A stretch of 32,133 nt of DNA from JBKHYJ01 sp046565505 (GCA_046565505.1 JBKHYJ010000046.1:1-32133), one strand, 5' to 3'; positions 17,001 through 26,554 are shown, counted from the stretch's first letter. Numbers and translations are program-made. The notes: generated by a model not told the origin, from the letters alone.

Positions 17001-19625
17001 CTCGCGCAGATAACGCGCCTGGAGCAGGGTTGACATGGATGACGCGATGAATTCGCCGATGGGAACCGTCGCGCTCTTCGTAATCACAGGCTCCGCCTTA
17101 TACAACAACTGGTATCGGCTTTCGCCCGCCTGGGCCTGTTGGCTGATGTGTATGAACGGGTCGTCGCGGCGGGCGAGCCGGGCCGTCTGCGGATTCAGCA
17201 GGCCGAACGATTCATGCAGGCGCACGCTCGTGTCATGATAGCCGAGCTGTAGCGCGTGGCGCAGCATGAGGTAGAGCAGCGCCTGCGGGCTTTTGTTGTC
17301 GAGGAACCCGGCCTCCGCGTACAGCGAATTGATCGACGTGTTGGCGGCGTCGATGAGCCATTCAATGTAATTCCTCTTGCCGTCGGCGGCGTAAGCGCGG
17401 AGTTGATCGGTCTCCGACAGCGGCTTGTCGTCAACGACGGGCCCCTTCAACAAGTTGTGCTTGCCGAAGAAATACTTTTTCAGAATTTCAGGGACCTCGC
17501 GGAGGACGATATAGCCGAATTCGGCCAGCAGATCAACGCCCTGCTTCTGAAATATCGCCTGTATATCTTCAGTGAAAAAGCCCCCCAGCCCTTGCAGGGT
17601 CAGGCGGTTCAACACTTGCTCGGCGCTCTCGCCAATGCGCTGCGAGAACTCCACGGAGCCCGCATGCAGCCCTACTATATCTAGCAACGTCTTATGCGCG
17701 TCGCCCGCCTTGCCCGCGAACGAGACGTTGCCCGCCATCTGTCGCCAGTGCTGGTCGAAGAGCAGCAGGGTCGAATAGAGGAATTGGAGGTACGCTAATT
17801 GATCAGCCACGCCGTCATTCAACAGGCCGGGGCTCGTCTTTTTTTCCATCCAGCGCATGCGTGATATCGCCGTCGCCGGAAGAATGCCATAAGGCTGTTT
17901 GCCGATGCGCACGGCGGGGACCGCGCCGCGGCCCAGCACAAACCGGTTGAAGAATTCGCGCGTCTGGTCGTGCGCCTCCTGTGTGAAGATGGGCGACATC
18001 ATCGACTGCATCCAATAGCCTAGAGTCGCCGGCCACAGCGCCGCGTTCATCGCGCGGGCGTCCGCCTGGTCGCGGCCCCCGCTCGCGTTTACGTGTTTCA
18101 GTACGCCGCTGTCGATGCCGAGGTACTCGGCCAGCCATTGCCCGTCCTTTTTATCGAGCCAGTCAAACTCTTCTTCAAACAGCGAGGCTTGTTTTAGGTC
18201 GTCGAAGCTCTCGTCGGAATCGTCTACGCGCGTGAAGCCTGAACCGACGGCCTCCGTGTTGTTGGTGGGCGTGCCTTGCGGCAAGAGGCCGAAGCCCGTG
18301 CGGCTGAAATAATGGTGCTCGATCAGCGTTTCCAGGTCGGCCTTTCCCGCCATCGCGTCCGCGTTCAAACGCAGGCCGACCACCAGCACCCGCTCGAACC
18401 CGTCTTCAGACTGAGGCCCATCCAGGTTAATGCGAAACCCCATGCCGACCTCGACGGCCCTGTCAAAATCGGCCATCCACCTCATCGGCTCCGGGATGAC
18501 GATCTCGCCCGCTTCCTGGCGGAGTTGCTCCAGTTGTGTCGCGGACGGATCAGGCCCGACGATGAGCGGCGAAGGCACCGCGTTGCCGACCTCGATGACA
18601 GGCTCGCCGGCCGCGGGATAACCGATGAACACGAAACGATCAGGCAACGTCACGGCCTTCGGGGCCTGGGACCAGGAGTGGCGCTTGAGGTCGAGGCTTT
18701 CGGTCTGCGGCAATTCCAGGAACGCCGCACTCACGTTTACCTGCTGCCTGGTCAGCGGCGGGGCGGGCTTGTCGGCGAAGTTCGCGGGCCTGTAGTCCGC
18801 GATTATCCGGGCGGCGCGCCCACTACCCACGGCTTTCTCAAGCGCTTTGCGAGCGTCATCTTCTGCCTGCCGGTTACCGTCTGCCAGCCAGGCGGCGGGC
18901 CAGAAGGCAACGGCCGCCTTCCGCTCGTCAAATGTGAGGGGCGCTTCCGTGGGGATGGTTAGAATCACGTCGCCGGGCAGCGCCTTGACGGGCTTCTGGT
19001 CAAGGTTGAGAGGCTTGTAATTTGAAACGATCCACCGCGCGCGCCCCGGGCTGTGGCCCGCCACCAGTCCGCGCCACGCGCCACGCTCTTGATCCTCTAT
19101 GCCGCCGGCTTCCCAGATGCTCGTCCAGTAGAGCCGTGCGTTAGCAATCTCTGCCTCCGAGAGCGTCGGCTCAAACGTATCGATTGAGCAATCGTCAGGG
19201 TAGATGCGGACCCATAGCTGCGGCCGCGACTCGCCGGTGTCGGGGTCGATGACGGTCTTGAATCGCGTCTCGAGTCGCACGGGGAAAAGCAGTATCGGGA
19301 ACTGGTCTTTCAAATGCGCGATGGCGTCGCGAGGGTCAGCCAGGAGCGTGAAGTCATCGAATAATCCTCTCTCTAGTGACTTCGCGCTTTCGAGATCATG
19401 GCGCGCCTCGTTGAGCAGCCCCTCGGCTTTCACCTGCTCGGTTTCGAGCCTCTCGATTTCGCTGGCGTAGGCGGGGTCATTCGGGCCGGAGGCGCGGTCG
19501 AGCGCGTCCCTCCGCGCTTTGATGAGCTTGAGCCTTTCGCGCGCGGACGAGGCGCGGTCGGAAGCGTCGTCCCGCTGCGCGCGCGCCTGCCGCAGTTGTT
19601 TTCTCAGGTCGTCAAATTCAGCCAT
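14028..19625 (-). CDS. Uncharacterised giant 1865-aa protein with N-terminal coiled coil
   Basis: This is the largest gene in the window and is fully open. Residues 1-95 form a charged coiled coil (repeated E/R/A/L heptads). The next block reads FPILLFPVRLETRF, LWVRIYPDDCSIDTFE and a W-rich stretch. A second recognisable block is AVRIGKQPYGILPATAI (about residue 595). The C-terminus has FHYDRPNCEAPQTMLLVTP followed by DDLIDALNETLDFAKRRAVEP. I know these blocks only from unnamed large proteins. There is no signal peptide, no obvious transmembrane helix and no nucleotide-binding loop. GAGG lies about 6 bases before the ATG, and the gap to the upstream gene is 15 bases. A scaffold or shell role is a guess from size and coiled coil. 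Confidence 0.75.
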   Translation of the reverse strand: MAEFDDLRKQLRQARAQRDDASDRASSARERLKLIKARRDALDRASGPNDPAYASEIERLETEQVKAEGLLNEARHDLESAKSLERGLFDDFTLLADPRDAIAHLKDQFPILLFPVRLETRFKTVIDPDTGESRPQLWVRIYPDDCSIDTFEPTLSEAEIANARLYWTSIWEAGGIEDQERGAWRGLVAGHSPGRARWIVSNYKPLNLDQKPVKALPGDVILTIPTEAPLTFDERKAAVAFWPAAWLADGNRQAEDDARKALEKAVGSGRAARIIADYRPANFADKPAPPLTRQQVNVSAAFLELPQTESLDLKRHSWSQAPKAVTLPDRFVFIGYPAAGEPVIEVGNAVPSPLIVGPDPSATQLEQLRQEAGEIVIPEPMRWMADFDRAVEVGMGFRINLDGPQSEDGFERVLVVGLRLNADAMAGKADLETLIEHHYFSRTGFGLLPQGTPTNNTEAVGSGFTRVDDSDESFDDLKQASLFEEEFDWLDKKDGQWLAEYLGIDSGVLKHVNASGGRDQADARAMNAALWPATLGYWMQSMMSPIFTQEAHDQTREFFNRFVLGRGAVPAVRIGKQPYGILPATAISRMRWMEKKTSPGLLNDGVADQLAYLQFLYSTLLLFDQHWRQMAGNVSFAGKAGDAHKTLLDIVGLHAGSVEFSQRIGESAEQVLNRLTLQGLGGFFTEDIQAIFQKQGVDLLAEFGYIVLREVPEILKKYFFGKHNLLKGPVVDDKPLSETDQLRAYAADGKRNYIEWLIDAANTSINSLYAEAGFLDNKSPQALLYLMLRHALQLGYHDTSVRLHESFGLLNPQTARLARRDDPFIHISQQAQAGESRYQLLYKAEPVITKSATVPIGEFIASSMSTLLQARYLREQVQALERLKHASTARLEQAFAEHIDCCSYRLDAWLLGLVHFQLAGMRNLRDRHDAAPRKGIYLGAYAWLEQLRPENKALTPVALDDPGLAETFAAKEGEAPLERDSANQGYIHAPSLNQAVAAAVLRNGYISNAKPENRQTMAVNLTSERVRTALAMIEGIRGGQSLGALLGYQFERGLHDRHGLAEVDQFILDMRREFPLRANRMASTRPQEAVSIDQIEARNVIDGLALVNHIKATNKKTYPFDKPLPPIDDPKEAAAINAEADRLLESHDAVADLALAEGVYQAVLGNYDRVASTYDAYSKGNFPPEPQVVRTPASGFGLTHRVGLHLEAGLDPTVSPIPAVSMTPRAQAEPAINSWLAKMLPPLGQVACRVRFRKATTNAMVDSPVTLLDLGVQPADLLHIVRSDDRQAMSEMDDRILRFTVTALSPRPDEPIKIFYMDKMAAGISIFELMPLVRHLRRLTTSSRPLKPSDLALVNEAKSGGDEAIFVDEQRVLLVRKKMDLELRPDLAKLLADLEGPLADLSNRRDELINGVDVFIDKLAAALALAAEFAVPQTGWGFAYDFKRRVFRAILEKCAEVVTRWGARLGEFNSLMLDYMALPATATDQEKFELLTRAEHLVSTAAASGLFASPDDFKTHLETVKRPAFTSRLSDFDAIRNTNHTSLSLLLSEVEALSSISAFDLAGITFAEQEDEIVRFAQGAANVVRVALNEVDRRLAGSQALLAKHAAASEATARVKALEATAKALLGDDFLIVPEFSFAPAQAEEVEKALGQSVSGSLFKHLTNTLHTDFPVDTWLYGVSRVREKMRDWEQVVMLAGGFGNAEPELTPLQLPFAPDDNWLALEFPLGTKLDRDRLLYTAHFSSLFQKASRQCGLLLDEWAEVIPARDATTAVTFHYDRPNCEAPQTMLLVTPTDFRGSWRWDDLIDALNETLDFAKRRAVEPVHVDSTRFARFLPATIMALTMSQLTISANLAFNNSLVASMKKD

Positions 19626-19640
19626 AGCGCCTCGGTCCGA

Positions 19641-22600
19641 CTAAGCTTTCTGTAACATTTCGGCGGCGTGTACCGCCACCAGCACGGGGGCCTGGAACAG
19701 GACGTAAGCCAGCGCGGCGGAGTTCATATCCTTATTCCATGCGACGTTCTTATCATCGTTGTACTGCTCGCTCTTTTCTTCGTCCTCGCCCGTCGGGATT
19801 ACGAGCGCGAAAGTAGGCGTCGAATTGTTCACCTGTATGTAGCTGCCCGGCGGCCCCGGCTGGACGTTCTCCCATGAGAGGTCGTTCCAGACGTTCAGCT
19901 TCGGCTGCTTATCTATGTCTAGCCCGAACCTCGGCTCGCCGGGGCGCTCTTTGATGACGAAGAACCAGCCGGGGTCATCTTTAGGATTTTCGCCGCCTCC
20001 ACCCTTCGCGGCTTCGGCCGTCAGGTCGAACCCGAAGAAGTAGATATCGGGGTCAACCTTTGCCTCGTACAAAGGGGTCCGCACTTTGGCGCGGGGAGGC
20101 TTGGCCTCCTCTTCCGCCGAGAGCGGGACGAGCCGGCGCTCCTTGGTGTTGTCTATCTGGCCGCTCCTGAAGCAAGGGTGCTTCGCCTTGTCCGCGTCGG
20201 TCCCGTCGTCTTTACGTTGCCAGCAGGCGCGGTGCGCGTAGATGACCGCGTTTGGGTATCGCTTGAGCAGTTCGCCGCGAATCACCAGCACTATCTCCTC
20301 CTCGTTGTCGCCGGGCTGCTCGCGGTTATCGTGGCCGCCGAGCTTCGACGCCTTCGGCCACCTGTCGAGGCGCGGTATGTCGCGGAGCTTCTCCTTCAGC
20401 GCCGCGTCGTCAAGGTTCTCCGAGTTGAAGAAGCTTCGGACATCCCAGAACTGGCGGAAGTAGCTGCCGCGCTGGTCCGTGGGGTACTCGCGCCACAGCA
20501 GCTCGCGGGCGAACTCGTGATTGAGGCCGACCATGTAGGACTCTATGAACTTCTGATTAGTCTCAAGCAGAGTGATGCTGTTCTGCTCGATCAGGTTGAT
20601 GTTGGGCAGGAACAGCTCCGAAGAGAGCTTCTTGAGCGGCTCGTACATCGGCGTGTCGAACTCCGGGTAGGCCATAGCTTCTACGAATTGCTCGCCGATC
20701 TCCGCGCGGATTCGCGGGGGCAGAAAGATCCCCGCGTAGACGCGGCGCGGGATCGTCCGCTCGGGGTTGATTGCGGTTATCACGCCTTCGACAATGCCCG
20801 TGAGGTCAAGCTGCTTTTTTTCCGCGCCCGCGCCCGCCTCCGCCGAGACCGCGATCAGCGTGTACACGTCCTTCAACGCCTGTTTGAACCGCACGGCCTC
20901 GGCACTGTCCGCGCCGCCGGCCGATGTCGTCGCGGAGCCGGCAATGGCAAAGCCGGAATTGCCGGGGATGCTGTCTACTGATTCTGGCGTCTGTCCCTCC
21001 TCTCGGATTGCGTCGGCGGCGGCGATCTGTCGGGTCAATCTCGAAAGCCACATGAAGAGAAAGACCGCCACGGCTATGACAAGAACCGCGATAAACCAGG
21101 CGATTCTGACCGGCAGCAACAGCAGCAGCAGCACGATTATCACGAGCGCGATTATCAATGGCAGCCAGCGCAACCAGTGGTGACGCCGGATAGCTTCTAC
21201 GACCTTGGGCGAAGCATCCTTAGGCATCATTGCGTCGGCCACCTGATTGACCGTCACTATGCCGGGCGGAGTCACCTTCGGCGGAGCGGCGCTGACTTCG
21301 CCCGCGTTTACGCGCTCGACCAGGTTGTCGGGCGTAATGTCCGCGTCAAAGGGGAGCGCACGCAGGAGCCGGCCGCGCGGGCGGATGATACGCCGAAGCG
21401 CCGTAGACATCATCGCGGGCTGCACGAAGCTTTCTAGTAGATGATGATGCACGGTGAATTCGCCCGCCAGCACACGCTTGTTCAAGGGCGCCAACAACAG
21501 CATCGCCCTCTGCCGGTTGGCCGCCGAGAGCGAGCGCAGGTGCCTGTCGTACCATATGAAAGAAGCTTCTTTCGCGAACTGGCCGAAGCGTATGCGCCGG
21601 TTGGCCTCAAGCACGCGCCCGACCTGCTCCCAGGCCGCGTCCATGTACTTCTCCTGCTGATCCTGAACCACGCGCGTGCCGAACCCCGCGGCCACGCGAA
21701 ATCGAGGGTCTAGATTCAGCTCATGCACCCAGTTATCATCGGGCGATATTTTGGACCCATCGCGATTTTTTAGTAAACGCTTCGTGAGCGCATGCCATGT
21801 GCCGTAGAGCGGCGGAGTAATGAGCGGGTCAGGGTCGTTCTCGGTCGGGTCTTCCGGGTCGAGTATGCCCGCGCCGCCGTTGGCCGCGTCTGCCGCGGCC
21901 GAGGCGTAATCATCCGCGAGATTGATTAGCTTGGCGAGGTCTTGCTGAATCGGCTGCGGGAAAGGCTGCGCCCAGTTCTCGTACTTGAGCGCCTCGGCAA
22001 GTTCTTCATCATCGAAATTCACCTGCGGGACGCGCAAAGCGCCGCCCAGCTTGAGAATGCCTTTAAGCTCCGGCTTGCTCTGCACCCCGCGCACGTTCGA
22101 CCCGGGGTCCTGCACGTCCATGTCGCGGCTGCCGACACGGTGGTCCACGGGCCTGGGTTTCAGCAGTCGCACGAGCGACTCGAAGTCGCCGCTGGCCCCC
22201 GTGCGGAAGAACCAGCGGTAATAATAAGGGAAGCTGCGGCTCTCCGGCCTAGTGCCGGACGAGTACGCGGCCCACGCCGAAAAGGTCACGTTCGGACTCT
22301 GCGCGGGGTCAAGGCCGAGCCCCGCCAGCCTGCCGGTCTCGAACACGGGGACAAGGAAGGCATGATAGGCCTGGTTCTCCGCCAGCTTGCGGGGACAGAC
22401 GATGCGGGAGTAAGCGAGGTCCGCGTTCTGATCGAGCACCGCCTGAAATCGCGGAATAACCGCCCCCATGTCTTTAGAGGTGAATTCGCCGTCGCTCGCC
22501 GCCAGGCTGCGGTTCACGTGCACATGCGCCCATGCCCATAGCTGCTCCGCAGGCGGGAAGAGGTTGAGGTCGGCAACGTCAACGTATGGCAGCGGCCTGT

Positions 22601-23024
22601 TGTTGGTGTTCCGGCCTTCGGCAAATTCACCCTCCTTGAATACGACGAGCATGATCCACGGTCGCAATCGGCCGAGCGCCATTTCGGGCGCGGCCGGCGT
22701 GTAGCGCCACGGCAAGTCTTCATTGTAGAACTCAATGGCCGGCAGGTAGTTCGGCTCGTAGTTAGTAATCCAGTTGCGCGGCTCCGTGCGGACGACGGCG
22801 CGGCTGTCAATTCCCACGATGTCGCCGGGGCCGAAAAGCGCGACCTTGCGCGTCACGACCTCCGTCTGCGCGCCCCCGCCGAGCTTGTCCGCCGTCAGCT
22901 CGAGCTGGACGCTGACCGCGGCGCGCAGCTTGACGCCCGCCGTGAAGTCGGGCGTTTCAATCTGGTTGGCGAGCCCCTGCCGCAGCCAGGGCAGGAACGA
23001 GTATGTGGCAAGCGGTTGACTCAT
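19641..23024 (-). CDS. Uncharacterised 1127-aa protein with a central transmembrane hairpin
   Basis: The ATG at 23024 overlaps the stop codon of the upstream gene (ATGA), so translation is coupled. The N-terminal third has blocks such as FGPGDIVGIDSRAVVRTEP, YLPAIEFYNEDLPWRYTPA, LRPWIMLVVF and LWAWAHVHVN, seen in unnamed proteins of other environmental bacteria. Around residues 615-665 two very hydrophobic segments separated by PVRIAW form a transmembrane hairpin, flanked by a His/Arg-rich and an Arg-rich side. Residues after 680 are soluble and include long acidic and Lys-rich stretches. With no signal peptide, both large halves probably stay in the cytoplasm and the protein anchors its partners to the inner membrane. 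No catalytic motif is visible. Function unknown. Confidence 0.75.
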   Translation of the reverse strand: MSQPLATYSFLPWLRQGLANQIETPDFTAGVKLRAAVSVQLELTADKLGGGAQTEVVTRKVALFGPGDIVGIDSRAVVRTEPRNWITNYEPNYLPAIEFYNEDLPWRYTPAAPEMALGRLRPWIMLVVFKEGEFAEGRNTNNRPLPYVDVADLNLFPPAEQLWAWAHVHVNRSLAASDGEFTSKDMGAVIPRFQAVLDQNADLAYSRIVCPRKLAENQAYHAFLVPVFETGRLAGLGLDPAQSPNVTFSAWAAYSSGTRPESRSFPYYYRWFFRTGASGDFESLVRLLKPRPVDHRVGSRDMDVQDPGSNVRGVQSKPELKGILKLGGALRVPQVNFDDEELAEALKYENWAQPFPQPIQQDLAKLINLADDYASAAADAANGGAGILDPEDPTENDPDPLITPPLYGTWHALTKRLLKNRDGSKISPDDNWVHELNLDPRFRVAAGFGTRVVQDQQEKYMDAAWEQVGRVLEANRRIRFGQFAKEASFIWYDRHLRSLSAANRQRAMLLLAPLNKRVLAGEFTVHHHLLESFVQPAMMSTALRRIIRPRGRLLRALPFDADITPDNLVERVNAGEVSAAPPKVTPPGIVTVNQVADAMMPKDASPKVVEAIRRHHWLRWLPLIIALVIIVLLLLLLPVRIAWFIAVLVIAVAVFLFMWLSRLTRQIAAADAIREEGQTPESVDSIPGNSGFAIAGSATTSAGGADSAEAVRFKQALKDVYTLIAVSAEAGAGAEKKQLDLTGIVEGVITAINPERTIPRRVYAGIFLPPRIRAEIGEQFVEAMAYPEFDTPMYEPLKKLSSELFLPNINLIEQNSITLLETNQKFIESYMVGLNHEFARELLWREYPTDQRGSYFRQFWDVRSFFNSENLDDAALKEKLRDIPRLDRWPKASKLGGHDNREQPGDNEEEIVLVIRGELLKRYPNAVIYAHRACWQRKDDGTDADKAKHPCFRSGQIDNTKERRLVPLSAEEEAKPPRAKVRTPLYEAKVDPDIYFFGFDLTAEAAKGGGGENPKDDPGWFFVIKERPGEPRFGLDIDKQPKLNVWNDLSWENVQPGPPGSYIQVNNSTPTFALVIPTGEDEEKSEQYNDDKNVAWNKDMNSAALAYVLFQAPVLVAVHAAEMLQKA

Positions 23025-26000
23025 GCGGCACTCTCGTAACTGGGGATGACGTGAAGGGTTTCGGCGAGGCCCGCGTCCTTCGCCACTTCTTGCGCCATGA
23101 AATCTCGCGCGCTGGCCTCGCTGGCAAATACGGCCGGGCCGGCGGTGTAGGCTTTGTTGTTCGACTGGAATGCGACCGTGTAGGTCTCTGCCTGTATGGC
23201 GATCTTCTCTTCAAACGGGTCGAACTGTTTCTTCACCGCCTGCGACAGGTCCGACTTGGCGACGCTCGCCCCATTCAGGAAGAAGTTGAACAGAGCGCCG
23301 CTGAACATGAAGAAGCGCCGGACGAACCGCTTGAAATTCGAGTCTATGATTATCTCCTCGTAGCGCACGACGCGCTTGACCATGTGGCTTGAGCGCAGCT
23401 CCTGCCCGGCGGCCGAGAGGTCGAGCCCCGCGCGCTCCGGCCCGAAGGCGGGCCGCGAAAGCTTATCGCCATCGGCCATGTCCTGGAATTGCGCGGGGGC
23501 GAATTGCTCGAAGGTGTCGGCCCTCTTTGTCAGGCCGCCGCCCGACACGGCGACCGACAGGCGGTTCACGTCGTTCGGCTTTTGATTGCCCACCTTGTCG
23601 AGCTTCAGCCCGAGCGGCAGCAAGCGCTGCGTGATGCGCAGCACGCCGACGGGGTGCAGGACATGCGCGGCCTCTTCGGCAGGTATCTTGCGCAGCGTGA
23701 CCAGAAGGTCGCTCGCGGCGGGAAGCATCGCGCGCCAGTTGTCGCCCTTCTCGAACTCGGACTTGAACATCGGCATCACGGCGATGGGCGGCAGCGTGGT
23801 GTCGCGGCTCTCGCCCCACGTCACATCGAAGTCGGCCGAGATGTCGAAAAACAGAAGCGAGATGGAGCCCGACCCCCTCGCCCTCCACGGCGCGGGACCT
23901 TCGAGCGACCCGGATATGCGCACGCTGAACAGCCCTACGCCGAAGGCGTTCATGGAGAATGACGCCGAGATAGTTATGATGAAGTGGAAGGGCGAGAACT
24001 GGAAAAGCGCGTCAAATGCGATATGGCCTTGTACGTTGACCTCGTCGAGGCCATAGAACATTTCCGCGAGGGCGCCGAATTGCACCGTGTTGGAAGTGAC
24101 GGCGAAATAGCCTTCCACGCGGACGCGCGACACGGGCGAGCTGACGAGACTGATTGAGACCCTGCGCGGGCTCGGGAACGGGAGCGGCGGCGGGCTGAAG
24201 CTCGGGTGGAATCCGCCTACGCTCAGGACGAAGTTCGCGTCGTCGCCGAAGGCCATCAGCAGGCCCATCTCGCCTTCGATGGGCAGAAACAGTATGCGCG
24301 ACTCAAAGAGCGCGGCGAAGAAATAGACGCGCTTCTTGTCGAACTCGATGGCGCCCGCGAAATTGACCTGGAGGACAAGAAGCGCCGCGTCGTCGGCCGG
24401 CAGCGCGAGCCGCAGCACGCCGACGATCGCGATATTTCCGGGGATTTCGATGATTATTCCGAGCGAGAGGCTCAGCAGCGTCGGCGTGCCCCAGCCGATT
24501 TTTGCCATCGGCCCGATGAGGAACTTGCCCTCCTCCGGCGGGAATATCGTGCGCAGGTCGCTTATGATCTTCGGCGCGTTGGCGATCACATCCTTGGGAA
24601 ACATGATGCTGTTGATCGCGCCGGTCCGCACGCCCAGCATCAGCGCGTCGAGCCGCATCGTACGATTCAGCCCCACCAGGCCGCCGACCGCCAGCAGCGT
24701 GAAGCCGAAGCCCAGTTGAATGCCCGTGCCGAACTCCGCCGTGATGATAATCAGCAGAGAAAAGCCTTTCGACCCGTCGGGCATTCTTGTGTTGAGCAGC
24801 CCGATTGCTTTCAGCGTGAGGAATCCGCTGAACACCAGCTCTAACGCGCCGGCATACTCTTCCCTGTCCGTGTCAAAATAGAGGTAGCCGCCCCCACGAA
24901 TGACGCTCACGTCGAGTGCGAGGGCCACGCCATTGGGGGGCTTGAACTTCAACTGCAAATCGAGCGGCCCGAGATTTCCGCCGCGTTTGGGGAAGCTGAA
25001 CAGCGCCGTCACCCCGATCCGCTCAACCGTGCCCATCAGCGGCCCGAGCGCGACTTTCACAGAGGCCGAGCTTTCGATGGGGATGCTCCCGTCAGCGCCA
25101 AAGCGAACGACGAAGTAAAGGCTTTCGATGTCAATAGGCCCGAGGCTGATGTGCGCGGGTATGCTTATCTCCAGCGCGGAGCTGCCGCGGAAGTATACGC
25201 CGCCCGAATCAGACCAGCCTCCGATAAGGTCGAAATCTACTTTTATGCCGCCGCCCGGAAGTATCTTTTGCAGGAAGCCGTCGCCCTGGCCGGCGCCAAG
25301 CAGAAAGCGGCCGCCCATTAGCCCTGCTTCGACAAAAAGGTCGAGTTTGTTCCCGGAGACCATGCCGGCCCCGGTGCTCAGGTAAAACTCTTTAATGTCG
25401 AGGAGCGAGCCGGCGGGGAAAGAGAGCAGGACGATGCGCTGGTCGCCATGCTTTTTGTACCGCAGCCGCAACGCGAGTTGTCCCGCCGCCGTGGTGGCGA
25501 CGGCTCCGCCGCCAGTGACGCCCGTCTGCAATTGCAGCGGCGCGTTCGGCCGGACCGTTAGCGCGGCCCCGCCCTTCACGTCGACCGACGCGTCTACCTC
25601 AAAACTCAAGCTCTCAGTCACGTCGAATGAGAACTTCGTACTGCCTTTGACGTAAGGGAACACCCCGAGGCCGCCGTCGCTGCCGCCGGGCGCGGTCGGC
25701 CGCAACCCGTAAATAGTCAGGCCGACGTCAAGAGGGCTCCACCCTAGTCCCCTAAGGAAGCTGATGAGAATCTGTGGGCTCGGGTGGAGGTCGGCTTCGG
25801 GCACGGCCACCCCGCGGAGTCGCTCTTCGACCCGCCGCGGCAATTGCCGAATCTGCCCTTTGACGCCAAGCGAGCTGAGTAAATAACCGATCAGCGTTAT
25901 TAAAAGCTCCGCGCTGAAACCTGGAGTCCCCCAGCCGTAGAGGTCCACGAAGAGCTTGCGCGGGTCTGAGAAGATCAACGCGATACGGTCATACCGGACT

Positions 26001-26554
26001 ACATGGCGGAAGTGTTCAACCTGGAATATGGAATGATCCGCTTCAAACTTGTCGAGTCGGAAAATGCCGAAGAGCGTCAGCCATTGATAGGCGAACGGCG
26101 ACTGGCGCTCGACGAGCTGCATCACCCAAAGGTCGAGCACCCTGGGCACGAGTTCTTTGTCGATCTTGGTCTTGCTTACGTAATCGCCCGCGGCCGCGAG
26201 CGAGGCGGGCAAAGTCGAGGCGAGCTGGTGCCCTTTCTCCACCAAGTCTTTCACAGCGAGTAGCAGGTCAAGGTACAGGCCAACGTCTATCGCGAGGTCG
26301 AGCTGGCCGCCACCGGCGCTCACGCTGGCCGATGCCTCCGCGTCCGCGCGCGCGCGCAAGACCGCATCGAGGCGGTTGAGCACTTTGCCTATATCGAGAG
26401 TCGTCAAGCCTATGTCGTCTATACCCGGCGGAAGCTCCCAACCCAGAGAATTGAGAAATGCTGCGGCGGCCCCCTTCCCTCCCAGGGCGTCCCTGAGCGG
26501 GCGCCCGGCTTTCGCCAGCTTCAAAATGAGAGATTGGACGGTGTCAGTCGGCAT
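23021..26554 (-). CDS. Beta-rich 1177-aa protein, DUF6603-like
   Basis: The start is ATG at 26554, with GGAG 8 bases upstream; a TTG at 26578 would add eight residues. Residues 1-250 are mostly helical. From about 300 to 960 the sequence is a long series of alternating hydrophobic strands with Gly turns. It includes SVGGFHPSFSPPPLPFPSPRRVSIS, YFAVTSNTVQFGA and FDALFQFSPFHF, which I associate with the family of unknown function DUF6603. The last 60 residues form a separate small domain (YTVAFQSNN ... LHVIPSYE). There is no signal peptide, and the strands are too continuous for simple soluble repeats. An elongated beta structure such as a groove, fibre or sheath is plausible. The family name is from memory and needs a profile search. 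Confidence 0.7.
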   Translation of the reverse strand: MPTDTVQSLILKLAKAGRPLRDALGGKGAAAAFLNSLGWELPPGIDDIGLTTLDIGKVLNRLDAVLRARADAEASASVSAGGGQLDLAIDVGLYLDLLLAVKDLVEKGHQLASTLPASLAAAGDYVSKTKIDKELVPRVLDLWVMQLVERQSPFAYQWLTLFGIFRLDKFEADHSIFQVEHFRHVVRYDRIALIFSDPRKLFVDLYGWGTPGFSAELLITLIGYLLSSLGVKGQIRQLPRRVEERLRGVAVPEADLHPSPQILISFLRGLGWSPLDVGLTIYGLRPTAPGGSDGGLGVFPYVKGSTKFSFDVTESLSFEVDASVDVKGGAALTVRPNAPLQLQTGVTGGGAVATTAAGQLALRLRYKKHGDQRIVLLSFPAGSLLDIKEFYLSTGAGMVSGNKLDLFVEAGLMGGRFLLGAGQGDGFLQKILPGGGIKVDFDLIGGWSDSGGVYFRGSSALEISIPAHISLGPIDIESLYFVVRFGADGSIPIESSASVKVALGPLMGTVERIGVTALFSFPKRGGNLGPLDLQLKFKPPNGVALALDVSVIRGGGYLYFDTDREEYAGALELVFSGFLTLKAIGLLNTRMPDGSKGFSLLIIITAEFGTGIQLGFGFTLLAVGGLVGLNRTMRLDALMLGVRTGAINSIMFPKDVIANAPKIISDLRTIFPPEEGKFLIGPMAKIGWGTPTLLSLSLGIIIEIPGNIAIVGVLRLALPADDAALLVLQVNFAGAIEFDKKRVYFFAALFESRILFLPIEGEMGLLMAFGDDANFVLSVGGFHPSFSPPPLPFPSPRRVSISLVSSPVSRVRVEGYFAVTSNTVQFGALAEMFYGLDEVNVQGHIAFDALFQFSPFHFIITISASFSMNAFGVGLFSVRISGSLEGPAPWRARGSGSISLLFFDISADFDVTWGESRDTTLPPIAVMPMFKSEFEKGDNWRAMLPAASDLLVTLRKIPAEEAAHVLHPVGVLRITQRLLPLGLKLDKVGNQKPNDVNRLSVAVSGGGLTKRADTFEQFAPAQFQDMADGDKLSRPAFGPERAGLDLSAAGQELRSSHMVKRVVRYEEIIIDSNFKRFVRRFFMFSGALFNFFLNGASVAKSDLSQAVKKQFDPFEEKIAIQAETYTVAFQSNNKAYTAGPAVFASEASARDFMAQEVAKDAGLAETLHVIPSYESAA

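Noticed and set aside
20178..20981. 267-codon plus-strand open frame opposite the 1127-aa gene
   Set aside because: A shadow of the coding strand; V/L/R/E-rich composition without motif or ribosome binding site.
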